In this document: piece after piece, positions 63,516 through 64,000 of the stretch | How positions within the stretch are numbered: the stretch's first letter is position 1 | Layout: each line of letters begins with the position of its first letter | Made by a program: the position numbers and the translations under genes | Assembly (NCBI GenBank): GCA_964460985.1 | Contig: CAYWQX010000003.1 | Coordinates: 40,417-104,416 of the forward strand | Reading direction: 5' to 3' | DNA length: 64,000 bases | From: CAZABG01 sp964460985 | Lineage (GTDB): Bacteria; Chlamydiota; Chlamydiia; Chlamydiales; Parachlamydiaceae | The notes under the pieces: model-generated | Database searches by the model: none | Seen by the model: the letters and a program-made list of their open reading frames with translations, nothing else | What the model was told of the DNA's origin: nothing

Positions 63516-64000
63516 CTAATTTAATAAAAGCTCGTTGATGGCTTGTTTAATTTTTTTGTATTTTTCGGTGTATTTTTTTGCCTTAAGGTGGTTCCAATTG
63601 GAGCCGGCTCGAAAGTGAAGGAAGGCAAAGTGATTGTAGAATTCAAAGTCATATAGGTTATTTGTCAGAAGTTCCCACAGTTTGGGATGAGATTTGAAAT
63701 GATCGAGAATGGATTCGTTCAAATCGTCAACTTCGTTGATGGAGTATTCAACGTCGGTCATTTTCCAGGCTATTTGGGGATTATTTTGGATGTAATAATG
63801 GTTGTATCCGCCGGTATCGGTGGCAACTCCATCGATCTCACCTAGATCAAAGTTAAGATGTTGAGGATTAGGCATTTGAGGCATGTTAAAAATGATGAGG
63901 TTGGGAAGCCAGTATAGGACTGGTCCATTTTGACCTATTCTCGATTGCAGGTTCGCTGCGATGTCATTCGAGCCAAGATATTCTCGAATGCTAAAGTCTC
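63516..64000 (-). CDS. Partial glycosyltransferase-like gene, 5' end outside the window
   Basis: The reading frame is open to the window edge without a stop, so the gene continues past 64000. The visible 161 residues include GPVLYWLPNLIIFNMP, DTGGYNHYY and HFAFLHFRAGSNWNH. These align with WPGLCFLAMDRLP, DSGGHTYTY and HFLHYRAGTNY in the protein at 57617, so this is a paralog of that enzyme. A start at an internal ATG (63884) would drop the conserved part. Confidence 0.7.
   Translation of the reverse strand, partial: DFSIREYLGSNDIAANLQSRIGQNGPVLYWLPNLIIFNMPQMPNPQHLNFDLGEIDGVATDTGGYNHYYIQNNPQIAWKMTDVEYSINEVDDLNESILDHFKSHPKLWELLTNNLYDFEFYNHFAFLHFRAGSNWNHLKAKKYTEKYKKIKQAINELLLN

Noticed and set aside
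1..64000. CRISPR arrays, insertion sequences, prophage or rRNA genes
   Set aside because: No regularly spaced direct repeats, transposase-like ORFs, phage genes or rRNA sequence were seen on reading the window.

Overview
The window looks like the chromosome of a member of the phylum Chlamydiota outside the classical Chlamydiaceae, meaning an amoeba-associated or environmental chlamydia. The main support is a thrS, ParA/pGP5-D-like, pGP6-D-like gene order that matches the known C. trachomatis CT_581-CT_583 run. Next to it are a glmU-like hexapeptide protein followed by ispA, a cysteine-rich MOMP-like porin and an 84-aa ORF next to ung. Respiratory bc/cbb3 genes, a large surface-polysaccharide locus and a tyrosine-bearing ribonucleotide reductase argue against Chlamydiaceae proper. 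The species cannot be fixed from the sequence alone.

Layout. 0-11.3 kb: an MFS-acyltransferase fusion, a porin, a 970-aa conserved protein of unknown function, thrS, parA-like, gp6D-like, tatA and tatC. 11.3-20.4 kb: a GT92-type glycosyltransferase, ung, tRNA-Pro(GGG), a HAD protein, AlaX, a MarR-GNAT regulator with a palindromic site between it and alaX, a 446-aa unknown flanked by two related hairpin elements, a hexapeptide-repeat protein, ispA and recA. 20.4-24.8 kb (minus): a PilM/PilN fusion, a PilO-like protein, a MORN-type lipoprotein and two small tandem paralogs. 24.8-29.7 kb: yggT, dus, acylphosphatase, then nrdB-nrdA on the minus strand. 30.0-40.7 kb: a tightly overlapping respiratory operon (GltD-like FeS flavoprotein, CcoS, Tat-signal Rieske, cytochrome b, seven-haem cytochrome c, CcoN, CcoO, CcoQ/S-like and a haemless CcoP-like protein). 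40.7-43.4 kb: secreted or hypothetical proteins. 43.4-54.7 kb: rmlA, rmlB, glycosyltransferases, a frameshifted ligase/polymerase-like membrane protein, Wzm/Wzt and rmlC. 54.7-64 kb: an accessory cassette of glycosyltransferase-, methyltransferase- and oxidoreductase-like enzymes, almost all starting with a Sec-type signal peptide.

How the parts fit. TatA/TatC would export the Rieske protein, whose N-terminus carries a twin-arginine motif. The respiratory operon would carry electrons from a quinol pool, perhaps also NAD(P)H through the GltD-like protein, via cytochrome b/Rieske and the multihaem cytochrome to the cbb3-type oxidase. The rml/GT/Wzm-Wzt block would make and export a deoxyhexose-containing polysaccharide, although no rmlD is visible.

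Two signals stand out. First, the right-hand cassette codes for enzymes that normally work on cytosolic nucleotide sugars, SAM or NAD, yet they have cleavable export signals. This suggests glycan modification outside the bacterial cytoplasm, in the periplasm, inclusion or host. Second, a 17-bp palindrome (TGTAAAGC-N-GCTTTACA) occurs six times across the window, in both gene junctions and coding sequence, and no annotated feature explains it. No transposase, CRISPR array, rRNA or phage gene was seen.
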